Of a DNA stretch of 64,000 nucleotides, positions 10,986 to 22,276 are shown in pieces. The position numbers and the translations under genes were made by a program. The notes beneath the pieces were generated by a model. That model was not told where the DNA came from. It made no database searches and was given only the letters and a program-made list of their open reading frames with translations. This DNA comes from Heterohyrax brucei (taxonomy: Eukaryota; Chordata; Mammalia; Hyracoidea; Procaviidae): positions 59,340,201 to 59,404,200 of the forward strand of contig CM053140.1 of NCBI GenBank assembly GCA_028571685.1, given 5' to 3'. The first letter of the stretch is position 1, and every line of letters begins with the position of its first letter.

Positions 10986-11614
10986 ACTTCAGGCAGAAGG
11001 AGCAGTCTGCGTAAAGGCCCTGTGGCCATCAGGAGCATCATAGGGGACTGAAAAGCATCCATGAAACTGGAGTACTTGGGGAGGAAAGCAGAGGCCAGAC
11101 TATTCAGGACCTTAAAGGCCACCACTGGGGATTCTGCTTTATCCTAAAGGTGGAAGGTGGAGGGTTGCAGGGGGGAGGTCAGTATAAATGACCAAGCAGG
11201 CCAAAAAAGGTCAAGGAGAGGAAGCAAATGATAGTATCAATGTTCTGAGATGATTCTGCAGCTGCCAGGTAGAGAATAAATTGTGTTAAAGCAGGGCCCC
11301 CCGCCTGACCTGTCTGCATACATCTCCTGTCCTTTTAGAGTCAGCAAATGGCATCCTACACCTAGACAGGGCAACATGCCAGGAGCCTGGGACTGCAACC
11401 ATCTGTAACTACAGAGCGTCCAGGAGGACCTGTGCCTATCAGTATGCTAGGTATCCTTGAAAATCCAGCTCACAGTGACCTTCCTCAAAACACTGCCCAG
11501 ATGCTCCCAAGCTACACACTGTCTCTCTGACCTGTGTGCTCCCAGAAGTGACTAGAATGAGCATGGAGGTAAAGATAGGGAGATGGGGTTGGTACTCTGC
11601 TCCATGCTACCTCA
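10986..11614. other. Unique sequence
   Basis: No gene, no clear repeat. GC content rises compared with the L1 block to the left. Confidence 0.45.
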
Positions 11615-11740
11615 CTGTGTGACTTTGAGTGAGTTTCTTTCCCTCTATGAATCAATTTCCCCATCTGGGAGGTGGAGGTGACAATACCTACTGACCAGGT
11701 GGTGGCCTGGCTCTCAATAATGAGGTCTATAAATATAAAT
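11615..11740 (+). repeat. MIR fragment
   Basis: 'tcactgtgtgactttgagtg' followed by 'caatttccccatctgggagg' is the central sense MIR core. Confidence 0.65.
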
Positions 11741-11874
11741 TATTCCTCATGTGACGGTCTTTTCTGTTCATTCATTTTGGCCCACAGTCTCTAACTATAA
11801 AATCAACTCTGAAAAGTCAGGGCTCTGTTTCATCTTTCTTCATTTGTTCGACAAATAGATGTCTTCTCTGTATG

Positions 11875-12041
11875 GGAATCCCTTGCAATTTGGTAGTTAA
11901 GAGCTAAAGCTGCTAACCAAAAGTTTAGCAGTTCAAGTCTACCAGGAGCTCCTTGGAAACTGTATGAGGCAATTCTACTCTGTCTTAGGTTGCTGTGAGT
12001 TGGAATTAACTTGATGGCAGCCTTTTTTTTTTTTTTGGTTT
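11875..12041 (+). repeat. AfroSINE, short form
   Basis: The head is degraded ('ggaatcccttgcaatttgg'). The centre 'gctgctaaccaaaagtttag' and the tail up to a T-rich run at 12026-12040 are clear. No functional promoter is expected. Confidence 0.88.
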
Positions 12042-12093
12042 CTGTACAGGCCCGGTCCTGTTCACTGGGGATGCAGACGTGGACCAAACTTTG

Positions 12094-12608
12094 TGTGGTG
12101 TTCAGGAATCTGTCAACTTGGCTACTCCATATATGGCTGCTGTATTAAGTGGCAGGGTGGGGCCTGCGGTGGCTTCCCGCCCCTCAGCTCTCTTCTCTCC
12201 GCTTTCCACCACCTACTGCAGGTCTGCTCAGGCAGCCAACAGCTCCTGCTCTCTTCTGGCGTCTGGCTCCTGGACTTGAACTAGTAGCTGTTGGATTCAT
12301 CAACCCTTACAGCTAGTGCTTGAGAGTCCTGTTCCCTGACCTGCCGATCCTGGGTTCGCCAGCCACTGCAGCTCCGTCTCGCCGCCAGCTTGGGATCCAC
12401 GGGCCTACACAACTGGTGATCTAGAACTCTGGTCTCTGACCTGCTGACCTTGGGTTCACCAGCTCCCGTGGCCACGTGAGGCTTGTGCCAGGACTTGGGA
12501 CGTACAGCTTCTGCAATTGTGTGAGCTGTTTCCTATATCCATATCCATATCTTTCCTTGTACATACACGTGTTGCTGGTTTTGCTTCCCTAGAAAACTGA
12601 GCCCCAAA
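12094..12608 (+). mobile_element. Solo LTR, ERVL (MLT2-like) group
   Basis: This aligns end to end with the LTR at 23812-24353: the same 'tcaacttggc' start region, a GC-rich middle and the same ending 'gcttccctagaaaa'. The ERVL LTR architecture (start like 'tgtggtg..cagga', end like 'ccctagagaaccc') suggests an MLT2-related class III LTR. The last few bases are lost. No viral internal region. Fossil, broken. Confidence 0.65.
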
Positions 12609-13109
12609 TGCCCTGTTCTTGAGAAGCTCACAATGTCCGTATCCTTAGTAATGGGATCATCTGGTTTTAAGTGGGGCCCTCTGAGGCCCAGTCTCAACTC
12701 TGTATCGTATTCAAGAAACAAGCCAGTAACCAACTTCTGGGAAGAATATCTGTTTTTCTTCAATTTCCTGAAGAAACTAGAAGAGATACAATTTACTATC
12801 CCCATAACATTTTATAAAGGTCCTATTCCTCATGCAGGGCCTCTCCTGAGTCAAAGCCTCATAATTTCCCCAGACAACAACCTGCAGAGTTTTGTCTGCC
12901 CTCTCTCTCTGACAGCTCCCTCCAGCTTCAGGACACAGAAAGACTGACTTTTTCTTTCTGGTGTTTCCTTTGTTTTTTCTCCATTCTGATTCTCCTAGTT
13001 TGGCCCATGCATGGGCACATGCACATCAGAAACCATTTTTCAAAGATAATATTCTTGTTGAGAGAGCAGGAGAAAGGGATAAGCTGAATGGGCAAAGATA
13101 ACATTCTGA

Positions 13110-13139
13110 TGTGTGTGTGTGTGTGTGTGTGTATGTGTG
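13110..13139 (+). repeat. (TG)n microsatellite
   Basis: About fifteen TG units with one interruption near the 3' end; likely length-polymorphic. Confidence 0.95.
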
Positions 13140-13563
13140 CAAACTCACAAATATGCACTTGACAATAAATACCCATGACATGGTGAGCTATCACCATGCC
13201 TAGGAAAGACCTTGCAGGTTCTGTGAATCAACAATTTTTAAGATGTAGAACTTTGTCAAACCCCAAGAGGATGGGGGTAAGCGAAGGCCACTGCTCCCTC
13301 TACTGCCCCTCAGATACTAACAAGCTGCAGGCTTCCTAACCCCAAATCTGTGCCCTTGCCCTGCAGAAGCCGGCCGCCAGAAGGATGGGCTCCAACAAGC
13401 TGACATGGGCTTCCTACTAGAGAAGCATGAGGCCTGGCTTCACTGCAGCTCTGATTGCTGACAGGCTTCTTCCAGTTCCTTCAGTTGTAGAGAACTGTCT
13501 TATTTCCTTCATATCCTCCCAGGACTTCTGAAAGTTGCTGTCAAATCTGTCATAGACAGGGCA

Positions 13564-13588
13564 TGTGTGTGTGTGTGTGTGTGTGTGT
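13564..13588 (+). repeat. (TG)n microsatellite
   Basis: About twelve uninterrupted TG units. Confidence 0.95.
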
Positions 13589-13989
13589 TGGTGGGGTGTA
13601 GAGATAGACACTAGCATCCAGCAGACAGAGCTAAGGGTTAGAAATGTTATCGCTGACTAGAATTGTGAGCCTTCCTTCTTTTGAATGCTCTTCATTCATT
13701 AATTCAACACATACTTGGTGCTGTTACCCTGTGGCCAGTCCTAGGTGAGCCCTGGGGCTCTAGAGGGGAACCTTGACCTACAGAGTCCCCAGTCTGGATG
13801 AGGAAGCAGGTGGAGACACAGACCATCTACAAAAAAGCTTGGTGAGGGTACCAAAGAGGGGGTGACTGTAGGGGAAGGGATGGTAGGAGAGGTCATTAAG
13901 TTGAGCCTGGGAATCAAATGGGATTGAGACGGGTGTCTCAGACCCACACATTAGCCAGAGTTACAGGACTCAGCTCAAATCTCAGCGCT

Positions 13990-14010
13990 TTCATTCATTC
14001 ATTCATTCAA
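13990..14010 (+). repeat. (TTCA)n microsatellite
   Basis: Five TTCA units continuing into 'atcatccattc'. Such tetramers are common at L2 3' ends, so this could be an L2 tail in reverse. Confidence 0.85.
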
Positions 14011-14659
14011 TCATCCATTCTGATTTCTTGTGTACCAACTCTGGTTCTGGAGATATAGGTGAGCAGGGGTGATGACTGCCCTCGGGTAGTCTGCAGACCA
14101 GCGGAGGGAGAGGCAGTGTAGTAATTGCTGCATACATCATTAATTCTTCACAGCTGGGGCAAGTGCTGCACAAGAAAGGATTCAGTGTGCTGAAACAGAC
14201 ATAATAATATAGACTTGATTTGCCTTGAGCAGGCAAAGATGAACCATGCGGACTAGGGGGTGTTCCAGGCAGAGTGAAAGTCGTGTGCTAAGGCCCTGTG
14301 GTGGGTAGAAACCTACACTCTCTAAGAGGTTGGGAGAAGGACTAAAATGCTGGAGGTAGAGAGAACAGCAAGACAAACTAGTGACAGGAGACAGCTGAGG
14401 AAAAAGAAAGGGCCAGGCTGAGGGTGCTGCAGGGAGCCTTTCCTATCCTGGTCCCACAGCTCAGTCATCCCTCCACCCACCCCATGTTCCTAGTGATGCT
14501 TTCTATGCCAGGCTCAGGGGCCTGAGGATAGATATGGGGTGAACAAGACCTCTGTCATCTGACCCAAGCCCCCTCTCCCTATTACCCTTGGCCTCTGGCC
14601 CTGCTGTGGACACACACACCTGATGTTCTGCTGACCCTTGAAAGGGCCCTGGGCTGGGA

Positions 14660-14795
14660 GCCAGAGGGTGGGGTACATACGCTGTATGACCTGAGGCAGA
14701 GGCCTTCTTCTCTCTGGGCTTCAGTGTCATCAACAGAGAAACGGGAGAATAATGGGATTATCCTCACAGGGTGCTTGTGAGGAAGAAAAGAGGCA
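14660..14795 (+). repeat. MIR fragment
   Basis: 'tgtatgacctgaggcagagg' and 'gggcttcagtgtcatc', followed by 'gcttgtgaggaag', follow the sense MIR core in order. Confidence 0.65.
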
Positions 14796-16714
14796 GGGGA
14801 AGGGTTGTGGGATGGGGAGTGGGAGGGTAAAGTCAGAGAGCCATCAACCAGCTACAAAGCTCCTGTCCCCTCCTCCATCCATGTCTCCTTTAGAGGGGCC
14901 TGCTTTTCTCCAGGGCACACCACCGAACACACCACTTAGGTAAAGCATGTCAGCTCTCTCAGAGAGTGATAGAATGAATGACTCCCCTACAGATAGGACA
15001 AATGCTGGTCCAACAGGCAGAGCTTGGTGGCTCAAGCACTGTGGTCTGTGCACAGAAGGTGGTGCTCCAGGGGTCTCTGACACTTGAGGAACTCAGGGCC
15101 AGGGCATAAGGAAGGTCCGTCTCTTATATATCTGATTATCCGAAAGTTAGAACACATTGTTCAATAAAATATGTTCTATTTGCTACCTTGACAAATACAA
15201 TATAGCAACCTGGGAGGTCAGGCTGGATTTCAAGATTCTCAGGCTGCACAGAGTTCCACTGGAGGATGGGAGGAATGGGGAGAGCAGCCTGCCCATCTCC
15301 CCACCATCCCCAGGTCCATTTTCCTTCTTGAGGGCACAGATGCATGTGTCGTTCTCATACATATCTTCCAACTCCTTCCACAATCTCCACAACCAATGGT
15401 CCTGTGTCTGTTGTCAGGGCTGGGGGGCTCCACCCCACAGCACAGTCCCAGTCAGGAAGATGGGCCCAGGAAAGAGGGCCACTTGGGATTGGGAAGGGAT
15501 AGGGATCCCAGGATCCTAGGTGTCTAAGCATTGTTTAAACTGGTGGATGGGTGGACAGTCTCAGATGAGCTTATCCCTTTGAGTACATAGATTGCTTATC
15601 CTATGTTGAGAATCACAGCCCAGAGAAGGGCTATAGCAGTGTTCTCTAAAATATGGGGTTTAGGGTAGGGAACCGTCTTGCCCAGGTCTGAGGACAACAT
15701 GAAATACAGCTCCAGCTCCACTTCAGGTTGTCTGCCCTGTGCTGCTGTGGGAAGGACCTGAGAGGCTGGATCCAGCCATTGGGAAGAGCAAGACTCACAG
15801 ATCCAAGGCCAAGGCCATGGACAGAGGTCCAGAGACAGGACCAGAGTTAGGGTGTAGAGCCCCAAGGTGGAGTAGGCTAGAAAAGGGACCTGGGCTCAAG
15901 GGAACTTGAGTAGGAGAAGGTGAGGCTGTCTTCCAAGATTGTGGCAGGAATGACAGACCCTGGGAAACTCTTTCCATTTCCCTGTAGATCATGACTCTTA
16001 GCAGAAGCCGTGAGCACCCATGAGGAGCATGCAATTACAGACAGATCTACAGCAAAACAGTTCAACCCACACCCTGGTGGCCTTGTGATTTACACACGCA
16101 CATTTGGCTGCATTTCACCCTGCAAATAAATACTTTTTAAAGAGCCATATCTCTCCAGGAGTTCATGACTTTCCTACATTCATCTCCCTTAGCAGATCTT
16201 CCACAAGAATAAGCAGGAGATATTCTCATTTAATGGAAAAGAAGGGAAAAAAGGAACCAGGCAGTAGAGTGGAAACTGCTACTAACAAATTGTGGCATAC
16301 AAGGGAGAGTCACATTTTTCCGAATAGTTTTTGATGAACCTTTACCGTATGGGGACAGCCTGCTTGGCTCATAAAGGCGTGAAGGAAGAATGCAGGAACA
16401 TTTTAGCTCTCATCACGGATCAAGTAGATGAAGCTGCTATTTTTCATGAGATTTTCATGTGCACAGAGAATCCATTTCCACTGAAAGAGCTCAGGCCACA
16501 CCAGCCTGGACAAAATAGGACATGGGGGCAAGGTATGGGGAGGGGAGTAGGACTATCATGGCCTCCTTGGTGGGATTCTAGAAGGGGTACCAGAGTAAAT
16601 GAGGACCATGGGGATGATAATGACCTCTCATGTGTACCTAGGCCATCTTCTTCATCTAAAAGGCCTCTCTGACCCTCTAGCTCATGCTGATCTGCTGCTT
16701 TTGACTGAGTCAGT
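14796..16714. other. Unique sequence
   Basis: No gene or named repeat recognised. The reverse and forward open frames of 60-120 codons have no domain signature. 16104-16672 has the longest forward frames but no splice-bounded exon that I would call. Confidence 0.4.
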
Positions 16715-16935
16715 CTTTTGTGCCAGGGCCAGTGCAGGCACTTTGTGAGAATTATCTTACTGTCTTCACCATGACTCTAGGATGAAGGTGCTATTATTAT
16801 TCCATTTTGCAGATGAAGAAACTGAGGAGCAGGAAATAGAAGTGGCTTGTTCAGGGTCACAAAGCTAGGAAACAATGGAGCAGGACATGGCTCCAGAAGT
16901 GAGACTGTGGAGCCCATGCCCTGACTGCTGGGGGT
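16715..16935 (-). repeat. MIR SINE relic
   Basis: 'attccattttgcagatgaag' and 'aaactgaggagcagg', then 'gttcagggtcacaaagc', is the antisense MIR core in full order. Confidence 0.8.
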
Positions 16936-16999
16936 CCTGGCAGGAAGCATAAGTGAACGGACCCCTAGTCTAACAATGAACTGGTCACATTGTGTGTTT

Positions 17000-17110
17000 C
17001 AGCTCATTCCTCCTCACGACAGTGCTGGGAGGTGGGGTCACTATCCCCATATCCACCTTGGAACAGTGAGGTAACTGGCTGGAGTCACAGAGAAGCACAT
17101 GGAGCAGGGG
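17000..17110 (-). repeat. MIR fragment
   Basis: 'cctcacgacagtgctggg' and 'cttggaacagtgaggtaac' resemble the antisense MIR core. Confidence 0.55.
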
Positions 17111-17603
17111 TTCAATTCCATACCTGCTCATGCCACACCCCAAGAGCTTTCTCTACAGGAAAGTGGTCTGGAGTTTATCATCCCCAGGTCGTCTGCACCT
17201 CTCTCCTCCTTGACCGCCCCAGCCCTCGGACACCCACCCTCATTCCGGCTGCCTGCCACTCAGCCCTCTCCCCTGGGCTTGCTCTGCCCTGCAGCTGCCT
17301 GCCCACCTCACCTACCACTGCTGCAGGGCCTCTGACTGCCTGGAAATGAGTTCCTGTTGATGGCTCATGGAAGACTGGATAGTCTCAGCTGGAGTGGCCC
17401 GAACACAACTTCTTAGGAGGTGGGCCTGAGCTGTGATGTGGCCCAGAGGTGGTGCAGAAAGAAGCCTTTATTTCCGGTGAGCTCCCTGGGATTTAGGTCC
17501 AGTTCAGTCCCTAACATGCTGCATGGCTTGTGTGTCATGGTACCATTTTACCACTGTGTGAAATACCACTGACAGCACAGAGGCTCACAGACACAGGTGT
17601 GTG
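17111..17603. other. Unique sequence
   Basis: No repeat or exon recognised. It flanks the DNA transposon that starts at 17604. Confidence 0.4.
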
Positions 17604-18534
17604 AAGGGTCTTCCAGTAAGGGTGTCCTATCTTTGAACTTGAATAAAACGATGTGTAAATGATAGGGTTTTAATTGCCTTATTATTTTGAAGTACATTTG
17701 ATGGCATTGTGTGTAGAAAAGAACTTTGGGTAAATGGCCACTGCAGCACCTTCCCAGTGGGGCCAAAAATAATCAGTTATCATAGACCAGTATCTTTTGC
17801 CTTTGGCAATCACAGCTTCTCCTCATTCATCTTGGGAAAAATAAGGGCCAAGGATTCTGCTGGACTCAAATCCATACCGAATGGTAACTTTTAGGGGATG
17901 AAGTGGACTGTCTTGAATCTCCTCTGTATTCTCATTGCTCTGAATGTTAACAAAACTGTTCATCCCAAAATGTCCTTGTCGCTGATGATGATTATTTGGC
18001 CAAAAGCAGCGTCAACTTCCAAATGCTCCAGAGCCCAGCCAGCAAAAGTACGGCACAACCTGTGGTTGTTGGATTTCAGTTCTTGAGTTAAAACAATTTT
18101 GTAATGTCCGGATGTCAAATCTACCAAATTATGGTGACAAAAGGTCCAGCTCTTATACTCGGTGAGAAACTGACGGTTATGGATTCTCAGGTACACTCTG
18201 ACGAACAGTGACAAGGTGTTCGTGGGGACCTGTGGCTGATTGACACACAGGTGTTGTCTGATTGGCAGCAGACCCAGTTGTCTCAAATTTCTTTGATTAA
18301 ATGTCTAGTTGTTCTCTCATTGTAAATTTCATGTAACGCACGGTATGTCTGGCAAATGAAACACCCATTCTGTTGATAAACTAGTAATTTCTATGTGTTG
18401 TAGAATTGTGTAGCTTTTCATGGCTATTTGTTGAAACTGATAAAAAAAAAAGGTGGTAAGTATGGCCTCTATAGCTTCACAGATATCACCGCTGTGAGCT
18501 GTCATAAATACGACATCCTTATTGGAAGACCCTT
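17604..18534 (-). mobile_element. Mariner-superfamily DNA transposon fossil with TIRs
   Basis: A 931-bp element bounded by 23-bp terminal inverted repeats: 17604-17626 and the reverse complement of 18512-18534 agree at 21 of 23 positions. Inside, on the minus strand, is a decayed transposase. The bases just outside are TG on both sides, possibly a decayed TA target duplication. Intact relatives in other animals encode about 330-350 residues; here an internal deletion leaves the second half very short. The copy cannot move. It is a plain cut-and-paste transposon, not a virus. Confidence 0.8.
17640..18420 (-). pseudogene. Decayed IS630/Tc1/mariner-type transposase
   Basis: The best frame is the minus-strand run ending near 17960. 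It reads 'HYKIVLTQELKSNNHRL', then 'FAGWALEHLEVDAAFG', then 'IIIISDKD'. In the family this segment reads like 'LHPYKIQLTQELKPNDHRLR..FADWALEQLEVDP.FG.KIIFSDEAHF', so the catalytic first Asp region (SDK) is recognisable. Upstream, in other frames, 'QQNGCFICQTYRALHEIYNE' and 'KKFETTGSAANQTTPV' match the N-terminal helix-turn-helix part; at least two frameshifts separate these pieces. Downstream, the part with the second and third acidic residues is mostly deleted, although 'PLHPLKVTI' and 'ILGPYFSQDE' survive. A mariner-type transposase of the invertebrate-like DUF4817 group is my assignment, from memory of the family. Confidence 0.75.
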
Positions 18535-18933
18535 TGTCTCTGAAACAGCGGGGGGCGAGCTGGCTGGGTTGGGCTCTGGGGTTTGGGTGGGGTTTAGATC
18601 TGCCCCATGTCTGTCGTATGTCCTAGATCGGTGGTTCCTGGAGGCATGTTCTCATGGAAAATGGCATGAGCACAAAGGGTGAACAGAAACACAGAAGCTT
18701 CTGAAGAGCTTGACCGACCACTGGCAGTGCCATGTCCACTCACACTGTTTTGGCCAAGAGAAGTCACATGGGTGAGCCCTATATCAGTAGTTTGGAGACA
18801 TGTACTCTGTCACAAAGCAGATAGTGAGTGTTTGCTGAAAATAAACCAAACTATCACAGAGACCTTGGGCAAGTCACTCTCATCTCTAGGTTCTGGGGCT
18901 CTCTATATGGTTACGGGACTGGATTATTTCAGT
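18535..18933. other. Unique sequence
   Basis: GC-richer spacer between the DNA transposon and the tRNA-like sequence. Nothing else recognised. Confidence 0.4.
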
Positions 18934-19005
18934 TCCCTGGTGGCTTAGTAGCTAGAATTTAGTGCTTTCACCTCTGCAGGATGGGTTCCATTCCTGATAA
19001 GGGCA
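18934..19005 (+). pseudogene. tRNA-Glu(TTC)-like pseudogene fused to AfroSINE
   Basis: Exactly 72 nt, the length of mammalian tRNA-Glu, starting 'tccctggtggc' and ending 'aagggca'. The anticodon loop reads CTTTCAC, giving anticodon TTC. Box A is degraded ('tagtagctagaatt') and box B is 'ggttccattcc'. I count roughly three-quarters identity to the tRNA-Glu sequence known from mammals. The anticodon stem has a mismatch and a wobble pair, so it is not a working tRNA. It abuts, without spacer, an AfroSINE body that lacks its own first 20 or so bases. Confidence 0.7.
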
Positions 19006-19167
19006 GGTTAGTGATGCAGCTTTGCTGCTAAGAAAAAGGTTGGTAGATTGAATCTATCAACCTCTCCTACGGGGCAGTTTTACTCTGTCCTGTAAGGTCT
19101 ACTCTGTCCTGCAAGGTCTCTATGAGTCAGAATGGACTCTATGGCACCTAGTTTGGTTTTGGGTTTG
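19006..19167 (+). repeat. AfroSINE body with internal 19-bp duplication
   Basis: Begins at 'ggttagtgatgcagc', equivalent to about base 20 of the SINE, and runs to the 'tttggttttgggttt' tail. An 'actctgtcctg.aaggtct' unit is repeated in tandem at about 19081-19119, which a normal copy has once. The missing head is replaced by the tRNA-Glu-like sequence. Confidence 0.8.
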
Positions 19168-20294
19168 ATCTAATCCCAAATTCTCTGATTCCTTGATATT
19201 GGGGTTCCCTTATCTTTCTTCATTCCAGGACTGTTTAGGGTTCTGGGGTATCATAGAGCCTAACAGTGTGCTGGGCTGGGGTGGGGAGCTAAGAACTTGG
19301 CTCCTGTTCCCAGAAGATGCCAGGCTGCTCACACACCTGGCCCCACATCCCTGCTTCTCCCCTCATAGTCTTAGTCCTGAGCCTTCTCTGAACCACTCAC
19401 GTTCCCCAGTCTCACCTACTCCTGGCCCCTGACCTCAGAGCCTTCAGGCTCTGTTACTTAGAACTGACCAATGCCTGGTACAGGCTGCCCAACTCCAAAC
19501 CCTTCAGTCTTTCACTGTGACTTCTCCCTCCTCACCCAGTCCGACTGAGTTCCCAGATCCTCCCCACCCTAGCTGGCACTACCAGGTACGCAGTAAGACA
19601 CAGTTGTCCTCATTTTAGATTCTGCCACAAAGGAAATGAAGCCAGCCCCCGAGTCTTGGCAGTTCTGGGGCACTGCTTCTCTTCTGCACCAGCCTGGCCA
19701 GGCACCAGTGTCATGGACCATCCATTTCCTGAGGAAGGAAGCCCAGGCTCCTGGGAGTTCTGGGAACACTGCTTCCCTTTGGCATCAGCCTAGCCAGGCA
19801 CCAGTGTCGTGGACCATCCATTTCCCGAGGATGGAAGCCCAGGCTCCTGGCAGATGTGTGTCTGCTTTGGCTGCACGGGAATGGCTCTTCCCCGAGCTAG
19901 TTCCTCCCTTTCTTTCCCAGCCCCTGAGGCCTCTCCTTTGCCGGGGTGCCTGGCTCTCTCTCTAATGCATCCTTTTGTGGGGCTGCAAATTGCTTCCAAT
20001 TTCAGCAAAGCAGGTCTCCAGCTTTGAAAAAGCCCAACTCTGGCCCTGGAGGAGCAGCTTTCCGCTTTCTCTCCCTCCCTCCCGGCCAGGCACCGGGTCC
20101 TCATTGTCAGAGCCACAAAGGAGGATGGAATAACACCTTGAATGTGAGAAAAAGGTCTCTTCTTATGGCCACAAGTGCAGCTCCCTATGAAGCCCATGAC
20201 CAGCTCCATGGGTCTATCACCATGTGTACCGATGGACAAACTCTCACTTTTACCCAGGAAAGAGAAACCAGTTTATCACGGTGATAATACCACT
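19168..20294. other. Unique GC-rich sequence with a two-copy tandem repeat
   Basis: No exon is supported. Contains the 96-bp tandem duplication at 19661-19852. The overlapping forward and reverse open frames (up to 149 codons) arise from that duplication and a GC-rich composition. Confidence 0.45.
19661..19852 (+). repeat. Two-copy 96-bp tandem duplication
   Basis: The segment with 'ggcaccagtgtc.tggacc' at 19701 recurs at 19797, and the flanking 'agttctggg' and 'gaagcccaggctcctgg' recur with the same period. The copies differ at a minority of positions. It is a local tandem duplication of unique DNA. Confidence 0.85.
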
Positions 20295-20490
20295 GATGAT
20301 AACCGGTGATCACAGAGCCTGACTGTGTGCTGAGCACCAAGCTGGGCTCTTTTCGGACACTGTCTCTTAGTCCTCCGTGGAAGCCTATGAGATGGTGTTA
20401 TTAACATCTCCATCCTTCAGGTGAAGACTCAAAGGCTTAGAGAGGCAACTTGGCCAAGGTCATACAACTAGTTAGCAGCTGAGTGGGGAA
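20295..20490 (-). repeat. MIR SINE relic
   Basis: 'gactgtgtgctgagcacc', then 'aggcttagagaggcaac', then 'ccaaggtcatacaactag' is the antisense MIR order and nearly full length. Confidence 0.85.
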
Positions 20491-21754
20491 TTTTGCCCAG
20501 GGCTATCTGAATATTGGTGCATCTAAATGTATCCTACCCATGTGTATGGTGATAAACCAGCCCCCAAATCTACCCTGGCACCAGTGAGCACCACCCATAG
20601 GCACCAAGGAAACGCTTCTTACTTTAGAGATGACCAACCACATCTTGTGTGGATCCATGAAAAGCCTTCTTATGCACGGGGGTGCATGTGTCCCGCTGTG
20701 TGTTAGTTAGTGATGCCCTCTCTGTGCCCAGTGCCCAGTGTTGACCCAGTACTCAGTGTTTTGGATCCAGCCTGGCAGGACTGTCTGCTGTTGGACTTAG
20801 TGATCAACCCACTTTCAGGTACATGCAGAAACCTTCCAGGATTGTCAGACTGTGTAAGTCAGTGGGTGAGTGGTGAAAGGTTCACTGATGGACATGTTCT
20901 CCAAGTATCTGACTTCTGGTGACCACCTGTGAGCGCTGGGGTGACCCACAAACTCTGTGCCTTCTTTACCTAAATCAGAGCTGTCCATGTACGTATTTCT
21001 ACATGCCCACTGCCCAGCTAGGGAAACCTTAGCAACACAAAAAGGTAATTAACAATGATCATTTTGGCTTAATTAACTCCAATATAAGGAAGACAGTCAT
21101 GATAGAGGGAGCCTGGATTTCAAGGATGTGAATTTTATACTCCTAGGCAGCACTTCATCACCCTCTGTTGCTGTCTTATCTTTATTCATACTGGCAAATT
21201 AAATTAACATTGTCTTTCCAATCTTGTTCTCTAGTAGGAATTAAACAGCATTGGCAAAGAAGGAACTGGCCATGTTGGTGGTGTTTAAGCACTTTTTAGC
21301 TCCTTGCGTCTTAAAGGCTCACTGTCCCAGAAAATACCAGGAGAACAGACCTCTTGGGGTTGCAGTTGGGGCATTTGGGGTTGGACATTTGCCTCTTCCT
21401 TATGTCAGATATGGATTTGGCAGGGATGGTCAGCAATTTTAGGTTCAGTACAACATTCTGTGCCTCAGTTGATCCATCAGTAAAGTGGGCCCAGTGCTGG
21501 AGTCAGTATGAAAAACATAAGGCTAGGTTCTGGAATTCTGATTGAAGACTGGCCTCAACCTTACAGAAAGGCTTTGTCGTTTCACACTGGCTCACACTGG
21601 CAGTGTGAAGGATGTGGGGAGTGGGGAGTAGGATCCACTTTTAGGTTCTAAGCTGGGATGATCTCTGAGGTGACTCCCAGCCCTGCGACTCCCCGTGATT
21701 TGAGAATCCTTCACTCCAAGGGTTCTATACACTCTCCTATGGGACAAATACCAT
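20491..21754. other. Unique sequence
   Basis: No gene. 21040-21240 is AT-rich with few repeats and could be a conserved non-coding segment, but that needs a cross-species alignment. Confidence 0.4.
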
Positions 21755-22236
21755 TGTCTTAGCTAGTGCTGCTGTAACAGAAGAGAAATTTATTTTCTCA
21801 CAGTCTAGTAGGTTAGAAGTCCAAAATCAGGGTGTCAGCTCCAGAGGAAGGCTTTCTTTCTCTGTTTTCTCTGGAGGGGTCTCCTTCTCATCAATCTTTC
21901 CCCAGACTCAGAGCTTGTCTGCACAGGAACCCTGGGTCCAAAGGACACACTCTGCTCCTGGTGCTTCTTTCTTGGTGGTATGAGGTCTCCAACTCTCTGC
22001 TTGCTTCCCTTTCCTTTCATCTTCTATAAGATACAGGGTGGTGTAGGCCCCACCCCAGGGAAGTTCTGTTTACATTGGGTCAGGGGTGTGACCTTAGTAA
22101 GAGTATAACAACTCTGCTGTAATCATCTTTAACATAAAATTACAATCACAAAATGGGGAACAATCACAGAATACTGGAAATGACGGCCTTACCAAGTTGA
22201 CACACCTGCTGGGGGTATAGAATTCAATCCACGACA
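21755..22236 (-). mobile_element. Solo LTR, MaLR-like (ERVL-MaLR group)
   Basis: Fossil LTR in reverse orientation. It reads from 'tgtcttagctagtgctgctg' on the plus strand to 'attcaatccacgaca', the reverse of the family start ('tgt.atggattgaattgtg'). Related copies in the window lie at 22277, 28250, 29129, 38113, 46913 and 47761. No internal region. No clear target duplication. Likely afrotherian-specific and tens of millions of years old. Confidence 0.7.
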
Positions 22237-22276
22237 CCTGGTGCACATAATGTAACTATCCAAGCCTGTTGCTTAG

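Larger units (their letters stand above)
12609..14659. other. Unique sequence with microsatellites
   Basis: I recognise no exon. It contains the TG tracts at 13110 and 13564 and the TTCA tract at 13990, listed separately. Short open frames here have no motif. Confidence 0.45.

Noticed and set aside
19790-20239. 149-codon reverse frame
   Set aside because: Overlaps the tandem duplication and GC-rich unique DNA; no family resemblance.
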